This document shows positions 7,086 to 9,939 of a stretch of DNA of 9,939 nucleotides, in pieces. Every line of letters starts with the position of its first letter. Positions within the stretch are counted from its first letter, which is position 1. The notes beneath the pieces were generated by a model, which worked only from the letters and a program-made list of their open reading frames with translations, did not search any database and had not been told where the DNA came from. The stretch lies in NCBI GenBank assembly GCA_024636135.1, contig JAGXHP010000064.1:1-9939 (forward strand). The letters run 5' to 3'. A program made the position numbers and the translations under genes. This DNA is from Chloroflexota bacterium (lineage in GTDB: Bacteria; Chloroflexota; Limnocylindria; QHBO01).

Positions 7086-7579
7086 GATCGGGCCAGGGCC
7101 TCGTTTGCCAGGCGCAGGTGCTCGTCCCCGATCGCTGTCCAGCGCAGGTGCCGCCGATCCGGCTCGCCGGGGAGTGACGCGAGGTGGATCTCGAGGCGCT
7201 CGGCCGGCAGCCAGCCGGCGAGCCGATCGGCCCACTCGATCACGGTGACGCCGTCCGCCTGGCGATCGTCGAGGAGGCCGGCCGCCAGCGCGTCCTCGGG
7301 GTCGTCAAGCCGATACGAGTCAATGTGATACATCCGCAGCCGGCCATGGTGCTCGTTCATCAGGACGAAGGTGGGGCTGTTGAGCACGCCACCGATGCCG
7401 AGGCCGGCGGCCACGCCCTTGGCCAGCTGGGTCTTCCCGGCGCCGAGCGGTCCGACCAGAGCCAGGACGCAGGCCGGTGACGCGGCCTCACCGATTCGGC
7501 GGCCGATCTCCTGGGTCTCTCCGGCGCTGGACGTGAACCGTTCGCCCTGGATCGGGGCCCGCAGCGGGGATGGATGCAT
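7082..7579 (-). CDS. tsaE: tRNA t6A biosynthesis ATPase TsaE
   Basis: TsaE is the small P-loop ATPase that works with TsaB and TsaD to transfer threonylcarbamoyl from TC-AMP to A37 of ANN-decoding tRNAs. The 165 residues are a usual length. Walker A is GPLGAGKT at 43-50, NSPTF at 67-71 is the switch-like segment, HIDSYRL at 85-91 carries the conserved Asp/Tyr/Arg, and VIEWADR at 113-119 is the IEW motif with Ala where Pro is common. The ATG at 7579 is preferred: the frame stays open to 7672, but that extension would overlap the upstream gene's end and adds Arg/Pro-rich sequence unlike the family. It follows the unknown gene by 25 bases and overlaps tsaB by four bases (GTGA). It may have its own promoter just upstream. 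Confidence 0.96.
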   Translation of the reverse strand: MHPSPLRAPIQGERFTSSAGETQEIGRRIGEAASPACVLALVGPLGAGKTQLAKGVAAGLGIGGVLNSPTFVLMNEHHGRLRMYHIDSYRLDDPEDALAAGLLDDRQADGVTVIEWADRLAGWLPAERLEIHLASLPGEPDRRHLRWTAIGDEHLRLANEALARS

Positions 7580-7586
7580 GCCGGCC

Positions 7587-7592
7587 AGTATA
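7587..7592 (-). promoter_or_regulatory. Possible -10 element for a leaderless tsaE transcript
   Basis: On the minus strand TATACT lies seven bases before the tsaE ATG, in the 25-base gap after the preceding stop. That spacing would put the transcription start at or next to the A of the ATG. No Shine-Dalgarno sequence is seen before this ATG. No good -35 hexamer is found 16-18 bases upstream; a TTGAGC is present but only 10 bases away. TANNNT boxes just before leaderless starts are established for Actinobacteria and Deinococcus; applying that here is inference. In such GC-rich DNA an AT-rich hexamer at this exact place is suggestive but could be chance. Confidence 0.4.
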
Positions 7593-7604
7593 GGAATCCC
7601 ACGC

Positions 7605-8639
7605 TCAACCGACGGGGAACGCCTCGGTGGCCTCGAGGTTGGCCAGCGGAACAATCGCGGTGCGTCCGTCATCGAAGCGGACCACCGCGGCTCGTCCGAC
7701 GATCCCCGATCCGAACGCGTGAAGCCGGTCGAGGACCCGGATGACCTCGCCGGCCTGCCCGGCGTGCGGGCGCCGATGGGCGATCACCCGGTCACCGGAG
7801 CGGGCGAGCATGCGCCGCGCGGGCGCGGGCTCGGCGTCGTAGACGTACAGGCGCGCATCGGCGCCGAACAGGCTGGCCAGGCGGCCGTCGTGGCGCTGGA
7901 ACCAGGCGAAGAGCCCGGGGTCGAACCCGACCTTGCCGTAGCCCTCGAGCAGGATCACGGCGAAGTCGCCGCGAACGCCGCCGATCTCGCGGCGTCGAGC
8001 CTGCGTCGCCTCGAAGTCGCGCAGCTCCTTGTCGAGGATTCCGCCGAGCACGATCCCGGCGACGCCCATCGCCCGTGCGCGCGTCAACGTCTCCGCCGAA
8101 GCTCGCGATCCTCCTACCAGGATGCGGCCCGTTGCCCCGACGTCGATGGCGCCCGCCCGCAGCTCTGCGGCGGGGTCATGCACGGCCACGCGGAGCTCGC
8201 CGTGCACGGCGTTCCCCGTCCCGCCCACTCCGCCGACGAGCGCGCCGCCGACGCGGACCTCGATGGCATCCGGATCCATGCTCACGACCACGCCGCGGAC
8301 GTGACCCACCACCGGCTCGCTGCCGCTGAGGGGAGCGATCAGCGCCGTGCCGTCGTCGCGATCGTATCCGAGCAGGATGCACGCCTCCGGGACCCGCACC
8401 ACGCGCCCTGTTCCGTTCTCGGCGAGCGTGGCGCCGGCATCCAGGAACGCCCCGGGCTGGACGATGAGACAGGCCGCGGCATCACCCGCGGAGCGCCTCA
8501 GCGGCGCCGCCACCGGGATCGCCTGCCCGCCGCGGGGCGTCCGCCGCGTGGCGAGCACCTCGGACGGCTCCACCTCGTGCCCGACCTCGACCATGGGTGT
8601 CGCCCCGACCGGCAGCGGAATCCGGTGCACCACGCTCAT
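7605..8639 (-). CDS. Uncharacterised partner of the MutL-like protein
   Basis: This is a 344-residue protein of unknown function. Its ATG overlaps the stop of the MutL-like gene (ATGA), and GGAG lies 8 bases upstream, so start choice is good and translation is probably coupled. No signal peptide or membrane helix is seen. Residues 8-30 (PLPVGATPMVEVGHEVEPSEVLA) and 61-74 (QPGAFLDAGATLAE) look like small beta-barrel or lipoyl/RnfC-type hammerhead segments, without the lysine of a true lipoyl or biotin carrier. Residues 114-150 (HVRGVVVSMDPDAIEVRVGG... then VGGTGNAVHGELRV) form a glycine-rich beta region. Residues 170-207 (TGRILVGG...RARAMGVAGIVLGGI..ELRDF) look like an alpha/beta unit, and 225-247 is conserved-looking (DFAVILLEGYGKVGFDPGLFAWF). 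The C-terminus, about 313-336, resembles a KOW/SH3-like barrel (IVGRAAVVRFDDGRTAIVPLANLEAT). I recall similar proteins beside MutL genes in Chloroflexota. The gene is clearly real; the function is not known. Confidence 0.92.
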   Translation of the reverse strand: MSVVHRIPLPVGATPMVEVGHEVEPSEVLATRRTPRGGQAIPVAAPLRRSAGDAAACLIVQPGAFLDAGATLAENGTGRVVRVPEACILLGYDRDDGTALIAPLSGSEPVVGHVRGVVVSMDPDAIEVRVGGALVGGVGGTGNAVHGELRVAVHDPAAELRAGAIDVGATGRILVGGSRASAETLTRARAMGVAGIVLGGILDKELRDFEATQARRREIGGVRGDFAVILLEGYGKVGFDPGLFAWFQRHDGRLASLFGADARLYVYDAEPAPARRMLARSGDRVIAHRRPHAGQAGEVIRVLDRLHAFGSGIVGRAAVVRFDDGRTAIVPLANLEATEAFPVG

Positions 8640-9939
8640 GCGACGCGCTCCGCCCCGCTGGCCACGTCACGGGTCAGCGCGTCGCGCCACGTGGCCAGCA
8701 CCTCGCGTCGATCATCGCCGCGTCGGGGGAGGCCGATCGGCACCCCGCGAGCGTCGAGGATCAGGCCGACGGCGCCTCCCGAGACCATGGCCTGGATGCG
8801 GGGCGAGCGCCGCGCGGCGCCGAGGCTGGCCGACCCGAGCATCTCGATCGTCACCTCCGCCACCTGCCCTCGCGGCAGCGCCAGCACCTGGAGCTGGCCG
8901 GTGCGCATCTCGATCGGACCCACGGCCGGCCACCCGGCCCGATGCAGCGTGACGCGCATGGCGGGCCGACCGGCGTCACCGCCGCGGCACACGATCGCGG
9001 TGCCCAGGGGCATGAGGAGGTCCTCCCCGAGCAGCGAGACGCCCTCGCGCACCTGGTCGTCCGGAAGCGAACCCAGCGGGCCGAGCACGGCGCCGGCGTC
9101 GACGGCCAGCTGCGTCACTCCCAGCGGGCGAACGCCGTCGAGCAGCATTCGCGCAGCCTGGCCGGGGTGGGGAGCGGCCGCAAGCGTGCGACCCGAACCG
9201 ATCAGGAGATCCACGGGTCCGTCGATCCCCTCGTCGAGCATCGCCGCCAACTGGACTCGCGCCGCCGACTGCATGGCGGACAGCTCCTCGAGCGTCTGCG
9301 GCAGTGTCGTCGGCCGCGCCCTGAGGGTCTGCAGCACATCGGCAACGGCCGATTCGTCACCCGCGTCCCCGGCAAGGCGAGCAACGCGGGCGGCGGCGCC
9401 GGGCACGAGCATCGCGCCGGCCAGCCCGCCGCGAGCGCGAACCCGTGTCGCAACGCTGCCGTCGGGCTCGGCCAGCACGCGAACGGCCGATCTCGCCCCG
9501 AGGTCGACGCCGAGGATGCGCAGGCCGCTGAGGCCGGCCAGGGCGCCCACCGCCCTCCCGAAGGTCGTCGACGCGAGGTGGGTCTCCTCCCCGACCGCGA
9601 CCTCGTCCCTCAGCAGCGCAACGAGGTGGTCGCGGAGCGGACCGAGCTCGTCGCGACGCGCGTCTGGACGCGGGTTCGCGACCGTCGACACGATCCCCGC
9701 CTCGAAGAGCTCGGTCACCTCCGACGCGAGATCCGCCGAGCCAGCCCAGACCACGTGTCCTGCGCCGGTTCGGCGCGCCGCTGCCACGAGCGCGGCCGCC
9801 TCGAGCGCTCGTGGGCTGCGCGTGCCGTCGAAGCCCCCGGCGACGAGCCAGGCGTTCACCTCCGCCGCCTGCAGGGTCGCCAGCCGATCGGCGAGGTCCC
9901 TGCCATCGTCAAGGGTCACGAACTCGACCACGTGCCACC
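8636..9939 (-). CDS. MutL/GlmL-like protein, ASKHA-type (5' end outside window)
   Basis: The reading frame is open to the right edge (two codons, Trp-His, precede the GTG at 9931), so the N-terminus lies outside the window and the GTG is probably internal. Numbering from that GTG, residues 28-36 (WLVAGGFDG), 59-65 (HVVWAGS) and about 85-110 fit the central part of the glutamate mutase L (MutL/GlmL) family. A second ATPase-fold segment begins at about 138 (RILGVDLGARSAV). The stretch PVDLLIGSG...APHPGQAA...LLDG at 239-266 and the C-terminal GGAVGLILDARGVP at 385-398 match the long MutL-like proteins I recall from Chloroflexota. Family members are associated with the B12-dependent glutamate mutase, possibly as chaperone or reactivase. 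No mutase subunit is visible here, so the substrate is unknown. The usual DVGGATTD-like motif reads DLGARSAV, so nucleotide binding may be altered. The stop overlaps the next start as ATGA. Family assignment is from memory of motifs; the function is open. Confidence 0.75.
   Translation of the reverse strand, partial: WHVVEFVTLDDGRDLADRLATLQAAEVNAWLVAGGFDGTRSPRALEAAALVAAARRTGAGHVVWAGSADLASEVTELFEAGIVSTVANPRPDARRDELGPLRDHLVALLRDEVAVGEETHLASTTFGRAVGALAGLSGLRILGVDLGARSAVRVLAEPDGSVATRVRARGGLAGAMLVPGAAARVARLAGDAGDESAVADVLQTLRARPTTLPQTLEELSAMQSAARVQLAAMLDEGIDGPVDLLIGSGRTLAAAPHPGQAARMLLDGVRPLGVTQLAVDAGAVLGPLGSLPDDQVREGVSLLGEDLLMPLGTAIVCRGGDAGRPAMRVTLHRAGWPAVGPIEMRTGQLQVLALPRGQVAEVTIEMLGSASLGAARRSPRIQAMVSGGAVGLILDARGVPIGLPRRGDDRREVLATWRDALTRDVASGAERVA

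Noticed and set aside
7580..7672. A longer TsaE beginning at 7672
   Set aside because: The added 31 residues overlap the end of the unknown gene and are Arg/Pro-rich. TsaE motifs sit at normal positions from the ATG at 7579.
1..9939. A hidden defence, mobile or biosynthetic system
   Set aside because: Every reading frame of substance maps to housekeeping genes or the MutL pair. No transposase, integrase, repeat array, att-like repeats or base-composition shift is seen.

Overview
The window is a tightly packed, very GC-rich bacterial chromosomal segment, roughly 70% G+C by eye. All ten genes lie on the minus strand, so the biological reading order runs from high to low coordinates. The first gene (MutL-like) is cut at its 5' end by the right edge. 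The last gene (CBS/DUF21 transporter-like) is cut at its 3' end by the left edge. There is no gene-free stretch longer than 34 bases, and I see no RNA genes, mobile elements, CRISPR arrays or long repeats. The MutL-like gene followed by an uncharacterised 344-residue partner resembles an arrangement I recall from Chloroflexota. With the high GC, this suggests a high-GC Chloroflexota lineage (for example the Limnocylindria/Ellin6529 group). That placement is an inference.

Reading order, region by region. (1) 9939-7605: the MutL/GlmL-like ASKHA-type protein and its partner of unknown function, joined by an ATGA overlap. (2) 7579-4916: a t6A tRNA-modification cassette, tsaE-tsaB-rimI-tsaD. Every junction overlaps by 4 or 10 bases, so translation is probably coupled. 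(3) 4919-2832: rsmA, ispE and ridA, continuing the same string with overlaps or a 10-base gap. (4) 2797-1: glmU, preceded by a recognisable promoter, then the HlyC/CorC-type membrane protein.

Together the genes serve core growth functions: translation fidelity (t6A37 by TsaE/B/D with TsaC encoded elsewhere, ribosomal protein acetylation, 16S rRNA dimethylation), isoprenoid synthesis (IspE), reactive enamine clearance (RidA) and cell-wall precursor synthesis (GlmU). The order rsmA-ispE-ridA-glmU matches the Bacillus order ksgA...ispE-purR-yabJ-spoVG-glmU with the regulators missing, an old piece of conserved synteny.

The least ordinary items are the unknown MutL partner, the altered ATPase motif in the MutL-like protein, and two -10-like elements placed 7-8 bases before start codons (tsaE and glmU). 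The latter could mean leaderless transcription starts inside an otherwise operon-like string. I found no convincing new defence or mobile system.
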